A stretch of DNA of 64,000 nt from Paenibacillus sp. W2I17 (GTDB lineage: Bacteria; Bacillota; Bacilli; Paenibacillales; Paenibacillaceae), in contig NZ_JAUSXM010000001.1 in assembly GCF_030815985.1 (NCBI RefSeq), positions 5,766,001 to 5,830,000 of the forward strand. The letters are read 5' to 3'. Positions 1-7,808 of the stretch are shown here, in pieces; positions within the stretch are counted from its first letter, which is position 1, and each line of letters begins with the position of its first letter. The translations under genes and the position numbers were made by a program. The notes under the pieces were generated by a model. That model did not search any database, was not told the origin of the DNA, and worked only from the letters and a program-made list of their open reading frames with translations.

Positions 1-150
1 GCCATGTTTCCAGTCTTTTTGTCCTTCTCTTTGAAGCACCACAGCAGGGATTTTCCATTCAAATCCCGAATAGGTGATATAGTTTCTATTTCTTAAGCTG
101 ATGGGCAGGTGTATAAATTGGAAATGAATAATGGAAAAGGAAAAACTCAC
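1..150 (-). other. possible gene fragment running off the left edge
   Basis: Read on the minus strand, this stretch stays open and has a protein-like composition, ending in a segment that reads YSGFEWKIPAVVLQREG before it leaves the window. No convincing start codon or ribosome binding site precedes it, and its upstream part overlaps the SUKH-type gene on the other strand. It could be the remnant of a gene interrupted by the neighbouring insertion, or an antisense reading with no function. I cannot name a family. Confidence 0.25.
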
Positions 151-627
151 CTTAGGGAATTTATGACTTGGGCCGGGGAAGAGGGCTGGGACATAATGAG
201 TAAATCCGGTTCGCAGTCACATTTAAACAGCAGCGTTACTTCAAGATACAAAGGACTTCCAGATGAATATTTAGAATTTCTAAATGTAGTTGAAAAATGC
301 GTTGCACCGGATGAGCAAACCTGGTTTATTTGTGAGGCTGAGTTCAACAATAGCACGGAGGCCGCATTCCAATGGAATGAATTTGAAATTCTTAGTTTGG
401 AGGCAGCAGAGGGTGATTCTATTTGGCAGTCAGAGATAACGGCTTGGTGGGATCATCACTTGCCGATCGTAATGTCTGTGGAGGATGGATATTCCTTCTA
501 TGCCATTGACTTAACAACCGACAATGGGGCTATTGTCCGTGGATGTGAGCCTGAATTTGAAGAGGTTGAAAAGGTATCCGATTCGTTTGGAGAATTTCTG
601 GCATGGATGATGTTGAATTCAGATTAG
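109..627 (+). CDS. SMI1/KNR4 (SUKH) family protein
   Basis: A 172-residue acidic, tryptophan-rich protein with the look of the SMI1/KNR4 (SUKH) fold: a 'GLPDEYLEFL' segment near residue 50 matches the family's G-LP-x-x-Y-x-x-F pattern, and the C-terminal part has the FxExxxSFxEFL ending common there. Bacterial SUKH proteins are often immunity proteins for polymorphic toxins, but no toxin gene is visible beside it, so the role is unknown. The GTG at 109 and the in-frame ATG at 124 are both possible starts, and neither has a strong ribosome binding site. It is transcribed alone. Family assignment is by pattern only. Confidence 0.6.
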   Translation: MYKLEMNNGKGKTHLREFMTWAGEEGWDIMSKSGSQSHLNSSVTSRYKGLPDEYLEFLNVVEKCVAPDEQTWFICEAEFNNSTEAAFQWNEFEILSLEAAEGDSIWQSEITAWWDHHLPIVMSVEDGYSFYAIDLTTDNGAIVRGCEPEFEEVEKVSDSFGEFLAWMMLNSD

Positions 628-844
628 CAAGGTATGAATGTCTCAAGATGTAATCTTAGTTAGCTGAATATGTGATAAAGTTCAGGATATGTAATAATGA
701 ATTTGGCCCTTGGGGATGTGTTTATCTTATGAAACGATATAGGAATTCTTAATTTATTATATAAAAAATGGTATATATAGCGTGATCTTAGTCTTATTTA
801 AGTGTGTTCCAAGCACATTTGCTACATATAAAATAATTCTTTAC

Positions 845-854
845 TGTTCGTTCT
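845..854 (+). promoter_or_regulatory. TGTTCGTTCT regulator half-site
   Basis: TGTTCGTTCT is identical to the right half of the operator-like box at 4711-4724 and lies 60 bp before the palindrome at 911-924. It is probably an auxiliary site for the TetR regulator at 4113. Confidence 0.4.
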
Positions 855-910
855 AGAAATGATATGCTAACAGCAAGTTAGATCTAACTGCTTTTTTTTT
901 CGCACAATAA

Positions 911-924
911 AGAACGATCGTTCT
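911..924. promoter_or_regulatory. palindromic operator AGAACGATCGTTCT, likely TetR target
   Basis: AGAACGATCGTTCT is a perfect 14-bp palindrome 45 bp before the first reductase gene. A 12/14 match (AGAATGTTCGTTCT) lies at 4711-4724 upstream of the second SDR gene, and an 11/14 match lies just before the TetR gene. The shared motif points to one repressor for the cluster, most simply the TetR protein encoded inside it. Confidence 0.6.
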
Positions 925-968
925 CGAAATTGAAATTACACTAATCTAAAGAATATAAGGGAGAGAAT

Positions 969-1730
969 ATGATGAAATACACAGTGATTACGGGAGCAAG
1001 TTCAGGGATTGGATATGAAACGGCATTGGCATTTGCAGCACGGGGCAAAAACTTGATTTTGGTAGCCAGAAGATTGGATAAGCTTGAAGAACTTAAATCG
1101 ACTATTCAGGGTATCGATCCTAAAGTGAATGTCGTCGTTCACACAAGCGACCTGTCTGTTACCGCAGAGGCGTACGAACTGTATAACGATTTGAAAGAAT
1201 ATGAAATTGAGACTTGGATCAATAATGCAGGGCTTGGAGAAGGCTCGTTCATTGCTGAACAGAATTTGGATAAAGTGGAGACCATGCTGCGTGTTAACAT
1301 TGAATCTTTGACCATTCTATCTACACTGTATGTGCGAGATTATGCGAATGTCGAAGGTACTCAATTGATTAACGTCTCATCCGCACTTGGGTATGCCATT
1401 GCTGTAGGCAGTGTTGCTTACTCTGCATCGAAATACTACGTTAGTGCCTTCACAGAAGGTCTTGCCAAAGAACTGGAACTGAAAGGTGCAAAACTAAAAG
1501 CGAAGATTCTGGCACCAGCGATCACGGAAACAGAATTTGTGCAAAAATCAATAGATGCTGAAGGATTTGATTACAAGGCAAACATGTCTAAGTACCACAC
1601 TGCTAAAGAAATGGCAGGCTTCATGATCGATCTGTATGATCACAATGAAGTGGTCGTGGGAATTGTAGACCAGAACTATGAGTTCCAACTGACAGGTGCG
1701 ATCTACCCGGTGATTTCAGAATTGAATTGA
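969..1730 (+). CDS. short-chain dehydrogenase/reductase (SDR)
   Basis: A 253-residue classical SDR that should use NAD(P)H to reduce or oxidise a carbonyl/alcohol substrate in the cytoplasm. The nucleotide-binding motif TGASSGIG is at residues 8-15, NNAG at 85-88, the catalytic serine at about 138, and the YSASK catalytic Tyr151/Lys155 pair follows, so all active-site residues are present. The start is the first of two ATGs, behind a GGGAGAG ribosome binding site. It opens a co-oriented cluster with an Old Yellow Enzyme and a quinone-reductase-like gene and sits downstream of an operator palindrome. That suggests an inducible electrophile or quinone response, but the substrate cannot be told from sequence. 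Confidence 0.88.
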   Translation: MMKYTVITGASSGIGYETALAFAARGKNLILVARRLDKLEELKSTIQGIDPKVNVVVHTSDLSVTAEAYELYNDLKEYEIETWINNAGLGEGSFIAEQNLDKVETMLRVNIESLTILSTLYVRDYANVEGTQLINVSSALGYAIAVGSVAYSASKYYVSAFTEGLAKELELKGAKLKAKILAPAITETEFVQKSIDAEGFDYKANMSKYHTAKEMAGFMIDLYDHNEVVVGIVDQNYEFQLTGAIYPVISELN

Positions 1731-1790
1731 TACAGCAGAATCCAGAGGATACATTTACAAAATCTCAAATAAGAAGAGGAGCACATCCCA

Positions 1791-2876
1791 TTGGAAAAGA
1801 TATGGAGTAAAACAAAGATTGGCAACATGGAATTACCTCATCGACTAGCGATGGCACCTATGACACGCAGTCGAGCACAAGAAGATGGTACACCTGGAGA
1901 GTTGGCGGCACTTTATTATGCTCAACGCGCAACGATGGGACTCCTGATTACGGAAGGAACACAACCTTCCGATGATGGACAGGGTTACTTATGGTCACCG
2001 GGCATCTACACCGATAAGCATATTGAAGGATGGAAAAAGGTAACGGATGCGGTGCATGAAGCTGGCGGATATGTATATATCCAATTAATGCATGCGGGTC
2101 GCATGTCACATCCGGACAATACCCCGCATCATCGTCAACCGGTTGCTCCGTCAGCAATCGCACCGGGTGTAGAAATGTTTACGGCTACAGGGATGCAGGA
2201 TATCCCCGTTCCCCGGGAATTGAGTCAGGAGGATATTCAAACGACCATTGCCGATTTCCGAAAAGCAGCAGCCGCAGCGATCGAAGCAGGGGCGGATGGC
2301 GTTGAGATTCATGGGGCCAACGGATACTTGATCAATCAATTTTTAGGAGAAAATTCGAATACACGCACAGATGAGTACGGCGGATCTATTGAAAATCGTG
2401 CTCGCTTTGCGATTGAAGTAACCAAAGCCATCGTGAAGGAAATAGGGGCAGAACGAACAGGCTTCCGTATCTCACCAGGGACACCGCTGGGTGGAATTCA
2501 AGATGGCGAACAAGGTCCTGAACTCTACCGCTATCTTGTAAAAGAATTGGCTCAATTGGATTTGGCTTACCTTCATGTTATGCATCTTGGAGATGAGAAC
2601 CTGTTGCAAGACATTCGTTCGATCTGGAAAAATCCACTGTTGGTTAACCGGGCCGGAAGAACTTTGGATGATCTCAGTGTCGATTTAGATCGTGGTCTCG
2701 CTGATGTGGTACCTGTAGGTGTATGGTCCTTAGCTAATCCAGATTTGGTGGAACGACTTCAACAAGGTGCGCCACTGAATGAAGCAGATCCGAAAACATT
2801 CTTTGGATTGGGAAGTAAGGGCTACACGGATTATCCTACGTTGGAGGAATTAAAGTCACAAGAGGGGCTACACTAG
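1791..2876 (+). CDS. Old Yellow Enzyme family alkene reductase
   Basis: A 361-residue FMN-dependent, NAD(P)H-driven ene-reductase of the Old Yellow Enzyme/NemA class, which reduces activated C=C bonds and similar electrophiles. The N-terminal 'APMTRSRA' segment (about residues 22-29) is the usual FMN-contacting region, and 'HGANGYL' supplies the substrate-anchoring His174 and Asn177. 'GGSIENRARF' and a full-length TIM barrel follow. Translation starts at TTG 1791 after GAGGAG. In E. coli the homologue nemA is controlled by the TetR protein NemR. Here a TetR gene lies 1.2 kb downstream in the same cluster, which supports an electrophile-detoxification role. Confidence 0.88.
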   Translation: MEKIWSKTKIGNMELPHRLAMAPMTRSRAQEDGTPGELAALYYAQRATMGLLITEGTQPSDDGQGYLWSPGIYTDKHIEGWKKVTDAVHEAGGYVYIQLMHAGRMSHPDNTPHHRQPVAPSAIAPGVEMFTATGMQDIPVPRELSQEDIQTTIADFRKAAAAAIEAGADGVEIHGANGYLINQFLGENSNTRTDEYGGSIENRARFAIEVTKAIVKEIGAERTGFRISPGTPLGGIQDGEQGPELYRYLVKELAQLDLAYLHVMHLGDENLLQDIRSIWKNPLLVNRAGRTLDDLSVDLDRGLADVVPVGVWSLANPDLVERLQQGAPLNEADPKTFFGLGSKGYTDYPTLEELKSQEGLH

Positions 2877-2886
2877 CACAAAGTAT

Positions 2887-2925
2887 GGAACATGGCGTAC
2901 AACTGAACATTGCGCGCCATGTTCC
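2887..2925. repeat. 11-bp inverted repeat after the OYE gene
   Basis: GGAACATGGCG (2887-2897) and CGCCATGTTCC (2915-2925) form a perfect 11-bp stem with a 17-base loop directly after the stop codon. No T-run follows, so it may be an RNA 3'-end stabiliser or weak terminator rather than a standard intrinsic terminator. Confidence 0.5.
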
Positions 2926-2931
2926 TAACAT

Positions 2932-3024
2932 AAGTTGGACTACTCATTTACACGATAACAGCGATTGGAGGGTTGTTCTGTCATCGTAGTGTCAGTGTAA
3001 ATAATCTTTAGTTCAACTTATATA
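2932..3024. repeat. short copy of a dispersed intergenic repeat
   Basis: The block starts with AAGTTGGACTACTCATTTACAC and ends with GTGTAAAT...AGTTCAACTTATATA, giving imperfect terminal inverted repeats. Its inner part (GATAACAGCGATT..., TTCTGTCATCG, AGTGTCAGTGTAAAT) matches the reverse complement of the left part of the element at 52702-52939. It looks like a deleted version lacking the central hairpin. It lies between the OYE and MDR genes. Confidence 0.6.
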
Positions 3025-3049
3025 GTCTATAAGCAAAGGAAGAGGATAA

Positions 3050-4051
3050 ATGATGAGGGCAGCTCAAATACAGAAATACTCCAAAAAAATCCAAGTGGAA
3101 ATCAATAATATTGAGATACCTCAGATTCAGAGCCATGAGGTTCTTGTCAAAGTGAAAGCTGCGGGTGTAAATCCGCTGGATATCTTGAATATGAATGGTA
3201 GTGTTCGGATGATTGCCGACTATACGTTACCTTTAACTTTAGGGAATGAACTATCTGGTGTCATTGAAGCCGTCGGTGATGATGTTTTGAAATTTAAAGT
3301 GGGGGATTCGGTTTATACAAGGTTACCTCTGAATAAAATTGGTGCTTTTGCTGAATACGCCGCTGTGCATGAGGATGATTTATCCATAATGCCTGAAAAT
3401 CTGTCTTTTATCGAAGCTGCTGCAGTACCCCTTACTGCCCTGACCGCGTATCAAGCATTGCATGATGTACTACAAGCTGAGCCGAATAAAAAGCTGTTTA
3501 TTCCTGGTGGAACGGGTGGATTCGGTGCGATGGCCATCCCGATTGCCAAGTCCATGGGATTAACGGTTATCACAAGTGGCAGTGAGAGGGGCAGAGCACG
3601 TAGTTTATCCATTGGAGCAGATCAATTCATTGATTATAAGACTGAGCAGTATGCTGACATTCTGTCCGATATCGATTATGTGATCGACACCTTGGGTGCG
3701 GATGAGATCAAAGCTGAACTGAGCATTTTGAAACCACAGGGCAAATTAGTCTCTTTGAAGGCGGGACCCAATTATCGTTTTGCAGTGGACAGTCAATTCC
3801 CGTTGTGGAAAAGAGCATTGTTTGGTCTCGTAGGTGCACGCTTGGATTCCATGGCACGTAAGACTCAAACTGAATACCGTTTTTTATTTGTGCATTCCAG
3901 TGGGATTCAATTGCAAGAAATCACAGTTCTTGTAGAAAAAGAAGACATTAAACCTTCGATCGATTCTACGTATACGTTTGAGGACATTGAAAAGGCATTG
4001 ATTAAAGTATCAACGGGTCACTCCCAGGGCAAAGTCATTGTTACCTTTTAA
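3050..4051 (+). CDS. quinone-reductase-like medium-chain dehydrogenase (MDR)
   Basis: A 333-residue NADP-dependent oxidoreductase of the zinc-independent quinone oxidoreductase branch of the MDR superfamily. The GroES-like N-terminal part contains 'VKAAGVNPLDIL' and 'GNELSGVIEAVG', and the Rossmann domain carries GGTGGFG at residues 153-159. No zinc-binding cysteines are visible, which fits the quinone/enone-reductase branch rather than alcohol dehydrogenases. The ATG at 3050 follows GGAAGAGG; a second ATG immediately after it is also possible. It sits between the OYE gene and the TetR gene, so a part in the same electrophile response is likely. Confidence 0.85.
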   Translation: MMRAAQIQKYSKKIQVEINNIEIPQIQSHEVLVKVKAAGVNPLDILNMNGSVRMIADYTLPLTLGNELSGVIEAVGDDVLKFKVGDSVYTRLPLNKIGAFAEYAAVHEDDLSIMPENLSFIEAAAVPLTALTAYQALHDVLQAEPNKKLFIPGGTGGFGAMAIPIAKSMGLTVITSGSERGRARSLSIGADQFIDYKTEQYADILSDIDYVIDTLGADEIKAELSILKPQGKLVSLKAGPNYRFAVDSQFPLWKRALFGLVGARLDSMARKTQTEYRFLFVHSSGIQLQEITVLVEKEDIKPSIDSTYTFEDIEKALIKVSTGHSQGKVIVTF

Positions 4052-4081
4052 AGGCTCGTTAAGATGATGCTCGTGTTATTC

Positions 4082-4095
4082 AATGTTCGTTTTCT
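4082..4095 (+). promoter_or_regulatory. operator-like box just upstream of the TetR gene
   Basis: The motif around AATGTTCGTTTT matches the AGAATGTTCGTTCT box (about 11 of 14 positions) and lies just before the TetR ribosome binding site, a position suited to autorepression. Confidence 0.4.
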
Positions 4096-4112
4096 GAACA
4101 GGAGGGAAGCCA

Positions 4113-4691
4113 ATGGCGAGAAGCAAAGAGTTCGAAGAGTCTGTTGTACTGGATAAAGCGATGAGACTTTTTTGGGAACAAGGCTATGAGAAGACGTCTA
4201 TGACAGATCTGGTCAATCATATGGGAATTCATCGTAAAAGCTTGTATGACACATTTGGCGACAAACACACCTTGTTCCTAAAGTCAGTAGATCTGTATGA
4301 TCACAAAATCAGCTCCGCTCTTGCAGCAGGCGTAAAGCGTTCTAAAACGGCAACGGAAGCACTTCAGTTTATATTTCTTTCTTTAATTCATGGAGATGAG
4401 CATCCAGCATCAGGCTGCTTCATTGTTAATTCGACGGTCGAATTGGCGGCACGCGACGACGAGATGAACAACCGATCAACGGAGATGTTTGCAAATACGG
4501 AGAAACTAATCAAGGACATTATTGTGTGGGGACAGCAAGAAGGTGAATTCACAACGGAGTACAACGGCGAAGTATTGGCGGAATATCTGCATAACGTAAG
4601 CATTGGGTTAAGGGGGATGGCCAAGACCTCGATGACCAAGGAAAAACTGCTTCGTATAGCGACGCTATCCATGGATCTCATACGGAGGTAG
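4113..4691 (+). CDS. TetR/AcrR family transcriptional regulator
   Basis: A 192-residue TetR-type repressor. The N-terminal helix-turn-helix spans about residues 10-55, with 'MTDLVNHMGIHRKSLYDTFGDK' split across the two helices. The C-terminal ligand-binding domain holds the protein's only cysteine, Cys102, in 'ASGCFIVNS'. In E. coli NemR a reactive cysteine in a similar place senses electrophiles, so a redox or electrophile switch is a reasonable inference here, not a fact. The ATG follows AGGAGGG. Operator-like boxes lie before the SDR genes at 969 and 4779 and before this gene itself, which points to local autoregulated control. Confidence 0.85.
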   Translation: MARSKEFEESVVLDKAMRLFWEQGYEKTSMTDLVNHMGIHRKSLYDTFGDKHTLFLKSVDLYDHKISSALAAGVKRSKTATEALQFIFLSLIHGDEHPASGCFIVNSTVELAARDDEMNNRSTEMFANTEKLIKDIIVWGQQEGEFTTEYNGEVLAEYLHNVSIGLRGMAKTSMTKEKLLRIATLSMDLIRR

Positions 4692-4710
4692 TCTATTTTT
4701 TTACATTAAA

Positions 4711-4724
4711 AGAATGTTCGTTCT
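4711..4724. promoter_or_regulatory. operator-like box AGAATGTTCGTTCT before second SDR
   Basis: This matches the perfect palindrome at 911-924 in 12 of 14 bases and stands 55 bp before the SDR start at 4779. It is probably bound by the TetR protein encoded immediately upstream. Confidence 0.55.
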
Positions 4725-4778
4725 AATATGGGTGTTCTAGATGAAATATATTTATAGAAAAGAGAGGCAGGTAACGAT

Positions 4779-5561
4779 ATGAGAAAGACAGTTCTAATCA
4801 CAGGGGTATCGGGTGGGATTGGTAAAGAGTTAGCAGATCGGTTTGCCAAAGGTGGACATCATATTGTGCTGGTAGCACGAAGCGAGGGTAAAATACAGGA
4901 TCTAGCTCAGGAGTATCGGAAAAAGTATGGCATTCAGGCGACGGTTATTGCCAAAGATGTAGCAGCACCTGGGGTACCACAGGAGATTTATCATGAGCTG
5001 AAGGAAAAGGGCATTGTTGTTGACTATCTTGTCAACAATGCAGGCTTCGGTTTGTTCGGGACATTTATGGAGACGGATATGGAACAAGAAGTTAATATGA
5101 TTGACGTGAATATCAAGGCTTTAACCGTCATGACAAAGCTATTCTTGCCGGATATGATACAACGTGGACACGGCGGTGTGATGAATGTGGCTTCGTTGGT
5201 AGGTTTTTTCCCTGGACCGATGATGTCGGTATATTATGCGACGAAAGCGTATGTGCTATCGTTCACTGAAGCTTTGGAGAATGAAGTAAACGGTACTGGT
5301 GTTACGGTGACAGCACTGTGTCCAGGTCTGACATCTACCGGATTTGTGGATCGTTCGGGTATGGGTGTCTCGAAGATGTTGCAGGGCCCGATCATGGAAG
5401 CAGGACAGGTAGCGGAAGAAGGATATCAAGGCTTCTTGCGTGGCAAGACATTAATTATGCCAGGGGCTCGTAACCGCTTCATTGCATTTATGCCGCGCTT
5501 GTTACCGCGTAAGATGATGACTCGCATGATTAGATCCTCACAGGACAAGACAGGACATTAA
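4779..5561 (+). CDS. short-chain dehydrogenase/reductase (SDR)
   Basis: A 260-residue SDR of the YqjQ/DltE-like subgroup. TGVSGGIG is at residues 8-15, NNAG at 86-89, catalytic Ser139, and Tyr152/Lys156 in YYATK, so the enzyme should be active. The C-terminal extension rich in Arg, Pro and Met ('ARNRFIAFMPRLLPRKMM') is common in this subgroup and may contact membrane. It follows the TetR gene behind its own operator-like box and precedes a small gene 24 bp downstream, likely in the same transcript. The substrate is unknown. Confidence 0.85.
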   Translation: MRKTVLITGVSGGIGKELADRFAKGGHHIVLVARSEGKIQDLAQEYRKKYGIQATVIAKDVAAPGVPQEIYHELKEKGIVVDYLVNNAGFGLFGTFMETDMEQEVNMIDVNIKALTVMTKLFLPDMIQRGHGGVMNVASLVGFFPGPMMSVYYATKAYVLSFTEALENEVNGTGVTVTALCPGLTSTGFVDRSGMGVSKMLQGPIMEAGQVAEEGYQGFLRGKTLIMPGARNRFIAFMPRLLPRKMMTRMIRSSQDKTGH

Positions 5562-5585
5562 ACATTAAAAAAGGAGCTGGTCGAA

Positions 5586-5978
5586 ATGAATTTTTATGAT
5601 TCCCCCCAAGCAACCGTTTCATGGAATGAGGATAATAAGGTAGTTGTTTTGCAATGGAAGAGCTTTGCGCAAGGTGAACAATATCGTCCACCACTAGATA
5701 AATTGTTGGAGTTAGCGGTGCAAAAACGCTCGAATAAGGCGTTATACGATAGCCGTCACTTGGCCGTTATTTCGCCGGATGACCAAGAATGGGTTGCACA
5801 AGAGTGGTATCCGAGATCACTCGAAGCAGGACTTAAGTATTCAGCACTGCTTGTTCCTCATAAAGCGATAGCTAAATCGAGTGCAAACCGAATGCTCTCA
5901 GGAATGGACATATCCAATCCATCTCAAGAATTCCATGACATAGATGAGGCATTTCATTGGCTGGCAGCTGTAAAATGA
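5586..5978 (+). CDS. small protein, possibly STAS/SpoIIAA-like
   Basis: A 130-residue soluble protein with a beta-rich N-terminus ('ATVSWNEDNKVVVLQWK'), a central 'ALYDSRHLAVISPDD' and a C-terminal 'DIDEAFHWL'. The pattern recalls bacterial SpoIIAA-like (STAS/SEC14) single-domain proteins, where a DxR strand end and an A-x-x-WL ending are usual, but the resemblance is by eye. A GGAGCTGG ribosome binding site lies 6 bases before the ATG. It is 24 bp downstream of the SDR gene and probably co-transcribed with it. Confidence 0.6.
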   Translation: MNFYDSPQATVSWNEDNKVVVLQWKSFAQGEQYRPPLDKLLELAVQKRSNKALYDSRHLAVISPDDQEWVAQEWYPRSLEAGLKYSALLVPHKAIAKSSANRMLSGMDISNPSQEFHDIDEAFHWLAAVK

Positions 5979-6032
5979 GAAGGTAAAAACATGTTATGCA
6001 TAAATCAATTGAGTTCGTTAACGATACTAAAA

Positions 6033-6545
6033 TCAGGTTTCTCCCAATCCTCTCGTATCACTGTGTCCTTCATCGTCCCTTTTACGACAAACATACACAA
6101 AAACAGGAGGGAAACTGAAGGGCACAAATTGAATTTTCTCAATCTCGAATAGTTCAGCTAATCGTTTCCTCATATGAAGGGAGTACTGGTATAACACTAA
6201 CGTGCCTTCAGGTCGGAGCGCTGTATGGATCTGTGACAGGATGTTTTGTCTCATTTCTCTGGAAAAATTAAAAAAGGACAGTCCACAAATGATGCTATCC
6301 AACTGATGGATATATTCTTGATTGATCCTTTTTAATAGATAGGATGCATTGGAATGGAACATGAATTCAGGATATGTTTTCTTCAGATTACTTCTCATTT
6401 TGGGGTCTCTTTCAAATAAAAACACGGTTGCAGATTTCGGTAAATGTGATCTCAAGAGACGTGTGATGGCACCTGGTGATGGTCTCCATAGTAAAGCATT
6501 GGAGTATGAAATGAGAGCAAATTTTCGATACTGAACACTAAGGAA
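6033..6545 (-). pseudogene. 5'-eroded SAM-dependent methyltransferase (PmtA-like)
   Basis: The minus-strand frame encodes the central and C-terminal part of a class I methyltransferase resembling phospholipid N-methyltransferases: GAITRLL, then LFERDPKMRSNL (the motif II acidic end), then LDSIICGLSFFNF and LRPEGTLVLYQYS. The frame is open from about 6545, but the part before GAITRLL reads LLWRPSPGAITR where the family has an ExGPGTG SAM-binding loop, and no normal start codon with a ribosome binding site exists upstream. The only listed start, TTG at 6455, would leave out motif I. I read this as an N-terminally truncated, probably dead copy. If translated it would be a 140-residue fragment. 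Confidence 0.6.
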
Positions 6546-7220
6546 TTAATGAGCATATTTCTGAAGAAAATTTAAAGAATACATAAGCAAAATCAAATAA
6601 CTAGGTGCAAGAGAAAAAAGCCTTGCCAACGTACTGACAAGACTTAAATCAGGTGAATATATTCAGGAGCGGTGATCAATTGGCACGAATTTCTGAATAT
6701 CAAGTAAAGTTTATCTCGAAAAGGAACGTATACGAGCACGGATTCAATACTAATATCTTTATCTATACGGAAAAGATGAGCATAAAAGAAGAGCCGAGAC
6801 GTCATAATGACGACTCAGCTCTTCCTTTATGTCCCATGAGAACTTACAATTTTGGAATCAGAATATTGAGGAAGTAGAACCATTTGAATTTGGCACCAGC
6901 AACAAAAAACAAAACAATCCATCCCCATAGAAACAGTAAACGTAAAGGTCTTGGAATTAGTAAATATTCTGAGTACAATTTGGTGAAAAACTTCTTCACA
7001 GTAGTCCATCCTTCGCTAGGTTACTCTCTAATAAATTATATTAAAAGACCTAAGATGATCTTATAATTCAGATGCAGAACCTCCATTTATATCAAAAATA
7101 GGTATATTATATCATGATAAACACCAATAGGTTCTCTAGTTTTAGAAATATCCATTAAATAAATCGAACGATATGATGCTGGCATGCCAATATATAGTGT
7201 AAGGAGGAAGGGGATGGATA
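6546..7220. other. 675-bp gene-poor region
   Basis: No convincing gene is present. Short open frames at 6653-6877, 6884-7066 and 7087-7284 lack ribosome binding sites and family features. One strong hairpin at 6788-6824 is listed separately. The DNA is markedly AT-rich next to its neighbours and may be decayed sequence. Confidence 0.5.
6788..6824. terminator. hairpin GAAGAGC...GCTCTTC, possible terminator
   Basis: An imperfect 17-bp stem with GAAGAGC/GCTCTTC arms and a CGTCAT/ATGACG inner stem. It has A/T-rich flanks on both sides, and on the minus strand it is followed by TTCTTTTATG, so it could terminate in that direction. No gene clearly uses it. Confidence 0.5.
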
Positions 7221-7808
7221 ATGAGTGAGCAAGATGAGTACATAGAACTTGTAACGTTAATACGGGCGGGGCATGAAGAGGCATATGGAGAATTATATGA
7301 GAAAACAGTGACGGGGATATATCAAACTGTGCGATTTCTCATCAACGACAAGTCTGACGCGGAGGATGTAGTACAGGAGATTTACATTCAGGCGTATCGG
7401 TCATTAGAGCGATATGATGCGGAGCGTGCTTTTCGTCCCTGGTTGATGGGGGTGACGATGCGACAGGTTCAGAGTTATCGACGCAAAAGCTTGATGCAGT
7501 TTCGGTTTGGCAAGCGGATCGAAAAATCTGACGTGGGACTAGAATATGATTTTTCCACTGATCTGGTCAACAAACTGGCAAATCGTCCTTTGCTGGAACA
7601 GGTGCGCCGTTTGCCGTACAAGCTACAGCAGGTGGTCACACTTCATTATTTGAATGAATATACGAAAGAGGAGATTGCTGGCATATTAGAGATCCCGCTT
7701 GGAACCGTGAAATCGCGCATACATGCGGCGCTGGCGAAGTTAAGACAGAAAGAGAAGATGAATCCAAGATTGCGGGAAAAGGTGGAGGATCTGCATGAAA
7801 CTCGATGA
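7221..7808 (+). CDS. ECF-type RNA polymerase sigma factor
   Basis: A 195-residue extracytoplasmic-function sigma factor. Region 2 spans about residues 20-90 with the typical 'DAEDVVQEIYIQAYRSLERYD' core and 'RPWLMGVTMRQVQSYRRK'. Region 4 is in the C-terminal third, with 'LPYKLQQVVTLHYLNEYTKEEIAGILEIPLGTVKSRIHAAL' broken by its HTH. The ATG follows AAGGAGGAAGGGG. The 3' end overlaps the start of the next gene by 14 bases, an arrangement typical of sigma/anti-sigma pairs with coupled translation. The target regulon is unknown. Confidence 0.9.
   Translation: MSEQDEYIELVTLIRAGHEEAYGELYEKTVTGIYQTVRFLINDKSDAEDVVQEIYIQAYRSLERYDAERAFRPWLMGVTMRQVQSYRRKSLMQFRFGKRIEKSDVGLEYDFSTDLVNKLANRPLLEQVRRLPYKLQQVVTLHYLNEYTKEEIAGILEIPLGTVKSRIHAALAKLRQKEKMNPRLREKVEDLHETR

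Larger units (their letters stand above)
628..968. other. AT-rich intergenic region with two regulator half-sites
   Basis: This gap of about 340 bases carries no gene. It holds the promoter side of the SDR gene with two copies of a TGTTCGTTCT/CGTTCT motif, listed separately, that recur around the TetR gene 3 kb downstream. Confidence 0.6.

Noticed and set aside
2887..2925. Inverted repeat after the OYE gene as an intrinsic terminator
   Set aside because: The 11-bp stem is perfect but there is no T-run after it, so it was kept only as a repeat.
6653..7284. Three short frames (6653-6877, 6884-7066, 7087-7284) in the gene-poor region
   Set aside because: No ribosome binding sites, low-complexity AT-driven composition, and one is crossed by a strong hairpin.
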